From Formosa sediminum (GTDB lineage: Bacteria; Bacteroidota; Bacteroidia; Flavobacteriales; Flavobacteriaceae), in assembly GCF_007197735.1 (NCBI RefSeq), contig NZ_CP041637.1, forward strand, positions 1,178,001-1,242,000: 64,000 bases of DNA. Reading direction: 5' to 3'. This document shows, in pieces, positions 17,620 through 25,295 of the stretch; position 1 is the first letter of the stretch; each line of letters opens with the position of its first letter. A model generated the notes under the pieces. The model ran no database searches. It was given only the letters and a program-made list of their open reading frames with translations, and was not told the origin of the DNA. The translations under genes and the position numbers were made by a program.

Positions 17620-18468
17620 GTGAAGATAATTACAGAACAATCGGAATTAAAAAAAGAAATTGCACAACTTAAATCTCAGGATAAGTCTGTGGGGTTGGTC
17701 CCAACTATGGGTGCTTTACATGCCGGACATTTGTCTCTTGTAGAGCGTGCTTTGGCAGAAAATGATGGGCTTGTGGTGAGTATTTTTGTAAATCCTACAC
17801 AGTTTAATAATCCTGAAGATTTAGAGAAATATCCAAGAACATTAGATCACGATGTAGCTTTGTTGCAAACTGTATCTAACCATATTTTGGTTTACGCTCC
17901 AGATGTCGCAGATGTATATGGTGAGGATGTAACATCTGTAGCTTATAACTTTGATGGATTAGAACATAAAATGGAAGGAAAGTTTAGACCCGGACATTTT
18001 GACGGTGTTGGTACTATTGTAAAAAGATTGTTTGAAATAATCACACCAGACCGTGCGTATTTTGGAGAGAAAGATTTTCAGCAATTAGCTATTATTAAAA
18101 ATATGGTTCAAAAATACAATATTCCAGTAAATATCGTGCCTTGTCCTATCTTGCGAGAAGCGAATGGTTTGGCTATGAGTTCTAGAAACGTGCGTCTAAA
18201 ACCCGAATATGCTACTGCGGCACCATTTATTTATAAAACATTGGAAGCTGCTAAAATAAAGTTTGGCACAGAACGTGCTAAAGAGGTAGTAGAATGGGTT
18301 GAGAATCAGTTTGAAAGCCATCCGTTATTAGAGTTAGAATATTTTGTAATAGCAGATGAAAATTCTTTAGAAACAATAGATCAGAAAAAACAAAACACAT
18401 TATATCGTGCTTTTATTGCAGTGTATGCAGACGATATAAGATTAATAGACAATTTAGCACTAAATTAA
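17620..18468 (+). CDS. panC: Pantothenate synthetase
   Basis: 282 residues. It joins pantoate and beta-alanine with ATP to give pantothenate (coenzyme A pathway). Visible motifs: VPTMGALHAGHLSLVERA (nucleotidyltransferase HxGH region), FVNPTQFN, GEKDFQQL and SSRNVRL. The start is a GTG (GTG AAG ATA ATT), giving MKIITEQSELKKEI, which fits the family N-terminus; no nearer ATG exists. The next gene, panD, supplies its substrate beta-alanine, and the two are separated by only 13 bp. Confidence 0.96.
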   Translation: MKIITEQSELKKEIAQLKSQDKSVGLVPTMGALHAGHLSLVERALAENDGLVVSIFVNPTQFNNPEDLEKYPRTLDHDVALLQTVSNHILVYAPDVADVYGEDVTSVAYNFDGLEHKMEGKFRPGHFDGVGTIVKRLFEIITPDRAYFGEKDFQQLAIIKNMVQKYNIPVNIVPCPILREANGLAMSSRNVRLKPEYATAAPFIYKTLEAAKIKFGTERAKEVVEWVENQFESHPLLELEYFVIADENSLETIDQKKQNTLYRAFIAVYADDIRLIDNLALN

Positions 18469-18469
18469 T

Positions 18470-18477
18470 TAACTTTG
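18470..18477 (+). promoter_or_regulatory. -7 box directly before panD
   Basis: TAACTTTG immediately after the panC stop and only four bases before the panD ATG. If used, the transcript would be leaderless or nearly so. panD can also be read from the panC promoter. Confidence 0.45.
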
Positions 18478-18481
18478 CCAC

Positions 18482-18832
18482 ATGCAAATTCACGTAGTAA
18501 AATCGAAAATTCATAGAGTAAAATGTACAGGAGCAGATTTAAATTACATTGGTAGTATAACTATTGATGAAGATTTAATGGATGCTGCTAATATTATTCA
18601 AGGTGAAAAAGTTCAGATTGTTAATAATAACAACGGAGAACGATTAGAAACTTACGCTATTCCAGGACCACGTAATAGTGGAGAAATTACTCTAAATGGT
18701 GCAGCTGCTAGACGCGTAGCACCTGGAGATGTATTAATCTTGATTACTTATGGGATCATGGATATAGAAACCGCAAAAACATTTAAGCCTTCTTTAGTGT
18801 TTCCGGACGAAGCTACTAACAAGCTAATTTAA
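18482..18832 (+). CDS. panD: Aspartate 1-decarboxylase
   Basis: 116 residues, full length. The proenzyme self-cleaves at Gly24-Ser25 (NYIGSITID) to create the pyruvoyl cofactor on the new N-terminus. Other family features: [14 protein letters not shown], the Asn/Arg-rich [13 protein letters not shown] region and [19 protein letters not shown]. It decarboxylates aspartate to beta-alanine, the partner substrate for PanC encoded just upstream. The following gene starts 4 bp after its stop. Confidence 0.97.
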   Translation: MQIHVVKSKIHRVKCTGADLNYIGSITIDEDLMDAANIIQGEKVQIVNNNNGERLETYAIPGPRNSGEITLNGAAARRVAPGDVLILITYGIMDIETAKTFKPSLVFPDEATNKLI

Positions 18833-18836
18833 GTTA

Positions 18837-19799
18837 GTGAGTCCTAAACTATCTAAAATATTAAAAATCACACTCCCAATTGTATTGGGAGTTTTTTTAA
18901 TAGCATACTCTCTGTCTAAAGTCTCTGTAAACGAATTGTTAGTGTATTTTAAAAATGCTAACTATTGGTGGATTTTACTTGGTGCGGTTTTAGGGTTATT
19001 AAGTCATTTGTCTCGAGCATATCGTTGGTTGTTTATGTTAGAACCACTAGGGTATAAGGTAAAGCTATATAATAGTGTAATGGCCGTTTTTGCTGCTTAT
19101 TTAATAAATTATACCATTCCTAGAGCGGGAGAAGTTGCTCGAGTATCGGTATTAACAACTTATGAAGGCGTCCCTTTTGATAAAGGTTTTGGAACAGTGG
19201 TTGCCGAGCGTATTGCAGATTTAATTCTGATGATGAGTATAATAGTGGTGACTTTGTTTCTTCAATTCGACTTTATCTTTAATTTTTTTCTTTCAAAATT
19301 TAATCTACCTAAACTCATTTTAATATTTGCTGGTTGTGTGGTTTTAGGTGTGATTTTTCTATTTTATATAAAATCTAGTCAGTCAAAACTTGCTGTTAAA
19401 ATTAGAACATTTGTTTTAGGGTTATTAGAAGGTGTTTTAAGCATTTTTAAAATGAAGAAAAAGTGGTGGTTTATAGGGCATACTCTGTTTATTTGGACAA
19501 TGTATGTGCTCATGTTTTATATCACAACCTTTGCTGTAAAAGGGCTGCAACCTATGGCTTTTGGAGCAATATTAGTAGGGTTTATATCTGCAAGTTTTAG
19601 TATTGCTGCAACAAATGGAGGTATAGGGTCTTACCCTGTTGCTGTGTATGCTGCTTTTACTTTGTTTGGTATAGCACAAGCACCAAGCATTGCTTTTGGT
19701 TGGATTATGTGGTCTTCCCAGACTTTATTGCTTATTATTTGTGGTAGTTTGTCGCTTCTATTACTTCCAATTTTCAATAGAAAATTGAAATTAAAATAG
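18837..19799 (+). CDS. Flippase-like membrane protein (lysylphosphatidylglycerol synthase TM / UPF0104 family)
   Basis: 320 residues with about eight hydrophobic helices. Family motifs include SRAYRWLFMLEPLGY near residue 60, INYTIPRAGEVARVSVL and VVAERIADLI, and a glycine-rich ATNGGIGSYPVAVYAAF late in the chain. Relatives are the membrane halves of lipid flippases/synthases such as MprF and AglD; no catalytic synthase domain is present. Translation starts at a GTG 4 bp after panD, so coupling is likely. Unusually, the codons for residues 13-20 form a complete intrinsic terminator (18873-18898). Confidence 0.85.
   Translation: MSPKLSKILKITLPIVLGVFLIAYSLSKVSVNELLVYFKNANYWWILLGAVLGLLSHLSRAYRWLFMLEPLGYKVKLYNSVMAVFAAYLINYTIPRAGEVARVSVLTTYEGVPFDKGFGTVVAERIADLILMMSIIVVTLFLQFDFIFNFFLSKFNLPKLILIFAGCVVLGVIFLFYIKSSQSKLAVKIRTFVLGLLEGVLSIFKMKKKWWFIGHTLFIWTMYVLMFYITTFAVKGLQPMAFGAILVGFISASFSIAATNGGIGSYPVAVYAAFTLFGIAQAPSIAFGWIMWSSQTLLLIICGSLSLLLLPIFNRKLKLK
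18873..18898 (+). terminator. Intrinsic-terminator structure inside the coding start of the flippase-like gene
   Basis: Perfect 8-bp stem CTCCCAAT (18873-18880) / ATTGGGAG (18884-18891), 3-base loop, then seven T residues. It lies 37 bases into the reading frame and encodes part of the first membrane helix. It looks like the terminator of panCD, with the next gene overlapping it. Confidence 0.65.
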
Positions 19800-19886
19800 A
19801 TTTTTACATCATTATTTTTTCTGTACAATTTTTTTTTAACAAAATAAGTATTTTTCATACCTTGCATAAGACTAACCTTGCTTAAA

Positions 19887-21035
19887 ATGAAAAGAATACT
19901 TTACCTATTTGTGTTGTTGCTTTCGTGCCAATTAGTTTCGGCTCAAGCTATTTATGAAACAATACAGTCTGAAAAACTTGGGGCTTCAAGAAAATTAAAA
20001 ATTCAGTTACCAAGAAATTATAGTGAAAATGTGGATAAAAAATATCCGCTAGTTATTGTTTTAGATGGCGATTACTTATTTGAAGTTGTTGCTGGAAATG
20101 TCGATTATTACTCGTATTGGGAAGATGTTCCAGAGGTTATAGTTGTCGGTATAAATCAAATAGATAGTAGGTATAATGATACTATGTTTTCAGAGCAGAA
20201 CTCATTACCTATAGATGGTAGTGCTAAGTTTTTTGAATTTATTGGCATGGAATTGTTGCCTTTTATTCAAGAAAATTATAGAACAGAAGATTTTAAATTA
20301 GCTATAGGACATGGTGCTACTGCTAATTTTATTAACTATTACTTGTTAAAAGATAAGCCTCTTTTTCAATCGTATATTGTAATAAGTCCAGAATTAGCAC
20401 CAAACATGACAAAATATATCCCAGACCGTTTAGGGAAGATAGATCGGGAAACATTTTATTATTTGGCTACCACAACAGACGATCTTAAATCAGTAAAAAG
20501 AGGGACAGAATTATTAAATACCGCCATTAAAAATAAAGAAAATGATTTTTTGCAATACAAGTATGATGAGTTTAAAGGCTTAACACATTACTCTGTAGTA
20601 GCTCAAGCCATACCAAAAGCATTAGAAAGTATTTTTTATGTCTATCAGCCCATTACATCAGGAGAGTTTGAAAATGATATTATGGCGTCAGATAAACCTG
20701 CTATTGATTATTTAAAAGAAAAATACGAATCTATAAAAGAACTGTATGGTGTAGATAAAACCATATTAATTAACGATTTTAAAGCTATTGCAGCTGCAAT
20801 AGAAAAAAAATCTGAATTTAAAGACTTTCAAGAGTTAGGTAAAATGGCTAGAAAATCTTATCCAGAAACCATGTTAGGTCAATACTATCTAGCACGTTTT
20901 TATGAAGAAACCAATCAGCCTAAAAAAGCGATGAAAACTTACCAATCATCTTATATTTTTGATGAAATTGCAGGCTTAACTAAAGACGATATGATTGAGC
21001 GAGCAAACCGACTTAAAGCAGATTTTGGATATTAA
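19887..21035 (+). CDS. Secreted esterase-fold protein lacking the nucleophile serine
   Basis: 382 residues from ATG 19887 (MKRILYLFVLLLSCQLVSAQA, signal peptide); an in-frame TTG at 19878 is less likely. The fold is that of the Fes/IroE-type esterase family (LPRNYSENVDKKYPLVIVLDG; FIQENYRTEDF). The nucleophile elbow, normally GHSxGG in this family, reads GHGATA with Gly143 where the serine should be. A C-terminal helical region (about 270-382), with FQELGKMARKSYPETMLGQY and EETNQPKKAMKTYQSSY, resembles TPR repeats. Catalysis is doubtful; binding or scaffold function is possible. It overlaps radA by one base. Confidence 0.75.
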   Translation: MKRILYLFVLLLSCQLVSAQAIYETIQSEKLGASRKLKIQLPRNYSENVDKKYPLVIVLDGDYLFEVVAGNVDYYSYWEDVPEVIVVGINQIDSRYNDTMFSEQNSLPIDGSAKFFEFIGMELLPFIQENYRTEDFKLAIGHGATANFINYYLLKDKPLFQSYIVISPELAPNMTKYIPDRLGKIDRETFYYLATTTDDLKSVKRGTELLNTAIKNKENDFLQYKYDEFKGLTHYSVVAQAIPKALESIFYVYQPITSGEFENDIMASDKPAIDYLKEKYESIKELYGVDKTILINDFKAIAAAIEKKSEFKDFQELGKMARKSYPETMLGQYYLARFYEETNQPKKAMKTYQSSYIFDEIAGLTKDDMIERANRLKADFGY

Positions 21036-22396
21036 TGGCAAAGGTTAAAACAACTTTTTTTTGTCAGAGCTGTGGTGCGCAGTACGCTAAATGGCAAGGC
21101 CAATGTAATTCATGTAAAGCTTGGAATACCATAGTCGAAGAAGTGGTGCAAACGCCTGAGAAAAGCGATTGGAAAACACCGTCTTCAAGCGTTCATAAAA
21201 AAGCGTCTAGACCTTTGTTAATAAATGAAATCGATGCATCTCAAGAAGCACGATTAGATACTTACGACCAAGAATTGAATCGCGTTTTAGGCGGAGGTAT
21301 TGTTCCTGGATCTTTAACACTTTTAGGCGGAGAACCTGGCATAGGTAAGAGTACATTATTGTTGCAAGTCGCATTAAAATTACCTTACAAAACATTATAT
21401 GTTTCAGGTGAGGAGAGCCAGAAACAAATTAAAATGCGTGCAGTACGTATTAATCCTAATAATAGTAATTGCTACATTTTAACCGAAACAAAAACACAAA
21501 ATATTTTCAAACAAATAGAGGCTTTGCAACCTGATGTAGTAATTGTAGATTCTATTCAGACATTACATAGCGATTATATCGAGTCGTCTTCGGGAAGTAT
21601 TTCTCAAATAAAAGAATGTACTACTGAGCTTATAAAATTTGCTAAAGAAACTGCAACACCTGTTGTTTTAATTGGGCATATTACCAAAGATGGACACATT
21701 GCAGGGCCAAAAATTTTAGAACATATGGTAGATACGGTACTTCAGTTTGAAGGCGATCGTAATCATGTGTTTAGAATTTTACGTGCCAATAAAAATAGAT
21801 TTGGTTCGACCAATGAACTAGGAATATACGAAATGCAAGGTTCTGGATTGCGAGAAGTTTCTAACCCTTCAGAAATTTTAATCTCTAAAAAAGATGAAGA
21901 ATTAAGTGGTAATGCAATTGCTGCAACACTAGAAGGTATGCGCCCGTTAATGATAGAAGTTCAGGCATTGGTTAGCACAGCTGTATATGGTACACCACAA
22001 CGCTCTGCGACTGGATTTAATGCTAAAAGATTAAATATGTTGTTGGCTGTTTTGGAAAAACGAGCAGGGTTTAGGTTAGGCGCAAAAGATGTGTTTTTAA
22101 ATATTACAGGAGGAATAACCGTAGATGATCCTGCTATAGATTTGGCTGTTGTAGCTGCTATATTATCTTCCAATGAAGATGAATCCTTGGCTAAAGATTT
22201 TTGTTTTGCTGCAGAAGTTGGTCTGTCCGGAGAAATCAGACCTGTACAACGTGTAGAGCAACGTATTCAAGAAGCTGAAAAACTGGGGTTTTCTACCATT
22301 TTTGTGTCCAAGTATAATAAAATTACTTTAAAGCCAAAGGCTATTAAAATTCAGTTGATATCCAAAATTGAAGATTTAGTAGATTTAATAGTGTAA
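21035..22396 (+). CDS. radA: DNA repair protein RadA
   Basis: 453 residues, full length. An N-terminal C4 zinc finger (CQSCGAQYAKWQGQCNSC), a RecA-like ATPase core with Walker A GGEPGIGKST (about 97-106) and Walker B VVIVDSIQTL, the RadA-specific KNRFG motif (about 251-255), and a C-terminal Lon-protease-like domain (NITGGITVDDPAIDLAVVAA) are all present. RadA drives branch migration during homologous recombination. Its ATG overlaps the stop of the preceding gene (TAATG), indicating an operon. Confidence 0.97.
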   Translation: MAKVKTTFFCQSCGAQYAKWQGQCNSCKAWNTIVEEVVQTPEKSDWKTPSSSVHKKASRPLLINEIDASQEARLDTYDQELNRVLGGGIVPGSLTLLGGEPGIGKSTLLLQVALKLPYKTLYVSGEESQKQIKMRAVRINPNNSNCYILTETKTQNIFKQIEALQPDVVIVDSIQTLHSDYIESSSGSISQIKECTTELIKFAKETATPVVLIGHITKDGHIAGPKILEHMVDTVLQFEGDRNHVFRILRANKNRFGSTNELGIYEMQGSGLREVSNPSEILISKKDEELSGNAIAATLEGMRPLMIEVQALVSTAVYGTPQRSATGFNAKRLNMLLAVLEKRAGFRLGAKDVFLNITGGITVDDPAIDLAVVAAILSSNEDESLAKDFCFAAEVGLSGEIRPVQRVEQRIQEAEKLGFSTIFVSKYNKITLKPKAIKIQLISKIEDLVDLIV

Positions 22397-22418
22397 TTAT
22401 AACTGAATAAATAAAATT

Positions 22419-22460
22419 TTTAGTAACATTTTAAATCAGGTTTCGACTAGTGTTACTAAA
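22419..22460. promoter_or_regulatory. 10-bp perfect inverted repeat between radA and M13 peptidase gene
   Basis: TTTAGTAACA (22419-22428) and TGTTACTAAA (22451-22460) are exact complements 22 bp apart, beginning 22 bp after the radA stop and ending 36 bp before the peptidase start. No T-run follows, so it is not a standard terminator; an operator or leader hairpin is possible. Confidence 0.35.
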
Positions 22461-22496
22461 TAAGTTTATAAAATAAATCAATTCAAACTTAAATAT

Positions 22497-24602
22497 ATGA
22501 AGACTAATATTTTAAAGTTATCTGTGCTTAGTGCTATTGCTTTTGGAAGCTTAACAGCTTGTAAAGACGAAGCAAAAAAAGAAACAGCAGAGGTGGCGGT
22601 TAAAGAAGAAGTTGTCCCAGGAATCAATTTAGATTATATAGATAATTCTGTTAAAGCCAGCGACGATTTTTTTAAACATGTAAACGGAAATTGGCTTAAA
22701 AATAATGCCATTCCAGATGACAGAACCAGATGGGGTAGCTTTGATGAATTAAGACAAAAAACAGACGAAGATGTTTTAGCAATTTTAAAAGCAGCAATGT
22801 CCGATGATAAAGATCTTGAAAAAATAGATGTACTTCCTGGATCAGATCAAGAAAAAGCAGTGTTTCTTTACGAAACTATTATGGATACCGTAGCGAGAAA
22901 TAAAGCTGGTATAGAGCCATTAAAACCCATTTTGGCTAAAATTGATGCGATAGAGAATGTTAAAGATTTAGAAGCGTATTTAATAGAAATGGAACCTAAA
23001 GGCGGAGCTGGTTTCTTTGGATTTAGAGTTGGTGCAGATGCTAAAGATAGTAATAAAAATGTAGCAAACTTAGGGCCAGGACGTTTAGGTCTCCCAGATC
23101 GTGATTACTATGTTAAAGATGATGCGGATTCTAAAGAAAAGAGAGCACAATATGTGGCTCATATTACAAAAATGCTTCAATTTTTAGGAGATACCGAAGC
23201 AGCAGCAAATGAGCAAGCAAAACAAATTTTGGCTTTTGAAACTAGTTTAGCTGAACCTAAAATGGATAAAGTAGAACTTAGAGACAGAAGAAAAACATAT
23301 AACCCTACTGCAGTAACAGATTTACAAACTATGGCTCCAATTTTAGATTGGAAAGCCTATTTTGATGGTATAGGCGCTAAAGATTTAGATACAGTAGTTG
23401 TAAGCCAGCCTAAATATATTAAGGCGCTTCAATCTATTTTAGCTAAAGGTAACGTAAACGACTGGAAAGCGTATTTGCGTTGGACTGCACTTAATGGTGC
23501 TTCTGGAGCGTTAAGTGACGAGATAGAATATGCAGATTGGGAGTTTTATAGTAAAACTTTAAGAGGAGCTAAAAAACAACGTCCTAGAGAAGAGCGTGCA
23601 TTGCAAACTGTTAACAGAACTGTGGGGGAGGCATTAGGTAAATTGTATGTAGATAAGAAGTTTCCTGCAGAAGCTAAAGTGAAAGCAGAAGAAATGATAG
23701 CTAACGTAATTTTAGCTTTTGAGCACAGAATTTCTAACTTATCTTGGATGAGTGAAGATACTAAAGCTAAAGCCATAGAGAAGTTAAAAGCTACTAATGT
23801 TAAGATTGCTTATCCAGATAAATGGAAAGATTACTCTGCATTAGAAATTACAGGAACTGAAGATGGCGGTACATATCTTCAAAATATGCAAAATGCAAGA
23901 GCATGGAATTTTCAAGACGATATTGATAAATTAGGAAAGCCAGTAGATAAGACTGAATGGGGTATGGCACCACAAACGGTGAATGCATATTTTAATCCGT
24001 CTTATAACGAAATTGTATTTCCTGCAGCTATTCTTCAACCTCCATTTTACAACTATCAAGCAGACGATGCTGTTAACTATGGTGGAATTGGAGCTGTAAT
24101 TGGTCATGAAATTTCTCACAGTTTTGACGATTCTGGATCACGTTACGATAAAGATGGAAACTTAAATAACTGGTGGACAGATAAAGATTTAGAAGAGTTT
24201 ACTAAATTAGGGAAAGCTTTAGCAGATCAATACAGTGCAATAGAAGTGTTGCCTGATACTTATATTAATGGTGATTTTACATTAGGTGAAAATATTGGGG
24301 ATTTAGGTGGTGTAAATGCTGCTTATGATGCTTTACAAATGAGTATGAAAAAGAATGGAAGACCAGAAGATATAGATGGGTTTACACCAGAACAACGTTT
24401 CTTTATGTCTTGGTCTACGGTTTGGAGAAGTTTATCTAGAGAAGATGCTTTAAAAAATCAAATTAAAACAGATCCACATTCTCCAGGAATGAATCGTGCC
24501 GTACAACCACTTTTAAATGTTGATGCTTTTTATGAGGCTTTCGATATTAAAGAAGGAGATAATATGTATATCGCTCCAGAAAATAGAGTTAAAATATGGT
24601 AA
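22497..24602 (+). CDS. M13-family zinc metallopeptidase lipoprotein (PepO/neprilysin-like)
   Basis: 701 residues. The signal peptide ends in a lipobox (SLTAC, Cys21), so the enzyme is anchored as a lipoprotein. The M13 signatures are complete: VNAYFNPSYNEIVFPAAILQ, the zinc motif HEISH (about residues 537-541, GAVIGHEISHSFDD), GENIGDLGG with the third zinc ligand Glu, and the C-terminal DPHSPGMNRAVQPLLN and near-terminal RVKIW. The family cleaves oligopeptides. A monocistronic unit with its own terminator. Confidence 0.95.
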   Translation: MKTNILKLSVLSAIAFGSLTACKDEAKKETAEVAVKEEVVPGINLDYIDNSVKASDDFFKHVNGNWLKNNAIPDDRTRWGSFDELRQKTDEDVLAILKAAMSDDKDLEKIDVLPGSDQEKAVFLYETIMDTVARNKAGIEPLKPILAKIDAIENVKDLEAYLIEMEPKGGAGFFGFRVGADAKDSNKNVANLGPGRLGLPDRDYYVKDDADSKEKRAQYVAHITKMLQFLGDTEAAANEQAKQILAFETSLAEPKMDKVELRDRRKTYNPTAVTDLQTMAPILDWKAYFDGIGAKDLDTVVVSQPKYIKALQSILAKGNVNDWKAYLRWTALNGASGALSDEIEYADWEFYSKTLRGAKKQRPREERALQTVNRTVGEALGKLYVDKKFPAEAKVKAEEMIANVILAFEHRISNLSWMSEDTKAKAIEKLKATNVKIAYPDKWKDYSALEITGTEDGGTYLQNMQNARAWNFQDDIDKLGKPVDKTEWGMAPQTVNAYFNPSYNEIVFPAAILQPPFYNYQADDAVNYGGIGAVIGHEISHSFDDSGSRYDKDGNLNNWWTDKDLEEFTKLGKALADQYSAIEVLPDTYINGDFTLGENIGDLGGVNAAYDALQMSMKKNGRPEDIDGFTPEQRFFMSWSTVWRSLSREDALKNQIKTDPHSPGMNRAVQPLLNVDAFYEAFDIKEGDNMYIAPENRVKIW

Positions 24603-24629
24603 GTATAACCATATGAGTTAAAAATTTAT

Positions 24630-24657
24630 AAACCCCCGACAATATGTTCGGGGGTTT
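24630..24657 (+). terminator. Intrinsic terminator after M13 peptidase gene
   Basis: 10-bp stem AAACCCCCGA (24630-24639) with TCGGGGGTTT (24648-24657), loop of eight, followed by the T-rich CCTTTTACC. Confidence 0.8.
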
Positions 24658-24714
24658 CCTTTTACCTTTGGTTTTGTTGCTAAACAATATTAGTCATTCT
24701 AAAAACAAATAAAT

Positions 24715-25188
24715 ATGAAAGTAAAAGGAATTTTAATAATAGTTATTTGCGCAACTGTATGGTCGTGCGGTGTAAACAAACATCTCGATAGTAGTAATTT
24801 AATTAGCGATATAGAAGCTTATATTTCTAAAGTTGATTCAGATAATAGTTTAGAAGAATCTACTGTAGAAGGGGCGTTAACTGATACAGAAGGTTTTGAA
24901 GATATAGGGACTTTTAAATCTCATAGGCGTTTTAATCCAACTACAAAAACTTTATATCGTATAGAAAATATAGAAAATATTGAAAATACTGGTGATACTC
25001 GTGCAGAACGTTATTATTTTAGAGATAATAGTCTGGTTGCTGTTAGGGTAAATTCTTCACCTACAAATAATAAAAATATCTATCTTAATGAGGGTAAAAT
25101 AATATCATCTTCAAATATAGATTTAGAAGAAGCAGAATTGCTTATAGTAAAGGGTGAGCGCTTTAAAAACGAATATAAAAGCAAGTAG
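24715..25188 (+). CDS. Lipoprotein of unknown function
   Basis: 157 residues. A short signal peptide ends in a lipobox (VWSCGVNKH, Cys18), placing the protein in an envelope membrane. The mature part is charged, contains a short tandem IENIENIEN run, and shows beta-type alternation near TLYRIENIENIENTG and YYFRDNSLVAVRV. I do not recognise a domain. It is a single-gene unit with a terminator on either side. Confidence 0.7.
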   Translation: MKVKGILIIVICATVWSCGVNKHLDSSNLISDIEAYISKVDSDNSLEESTVEGALTDTEGFEDIGTFKSHRRFNPTTKTLYRIENIENIENTGDTRAERYYFRDNSLVAVRVNSSPTNNKNIYLNEGKIISSSNIDLEEAELLIVKGERFKNEYKSK

Positions 25189-25203
25189 AAAAAGAATTAT
25201 TAG

Positions 25204-25230
25204 AACCGATTATTTTCATTCGGTTTTTTT
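25204..25230 (+). terminator. Intrinsic terminator after lipoprotein gene
   Basis: 6-bp stem AACCGA (25204-25209) / TCGGTT (25220-25225) running into seven T residues (25224-25230). Confidence 0.7.
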
Positions 25231-25295
25231 GAGGTTTAACACCACTATTTTCTTAAAATTCATTAATTTCGCGTACTTATAAGAAAAAAGAACGC

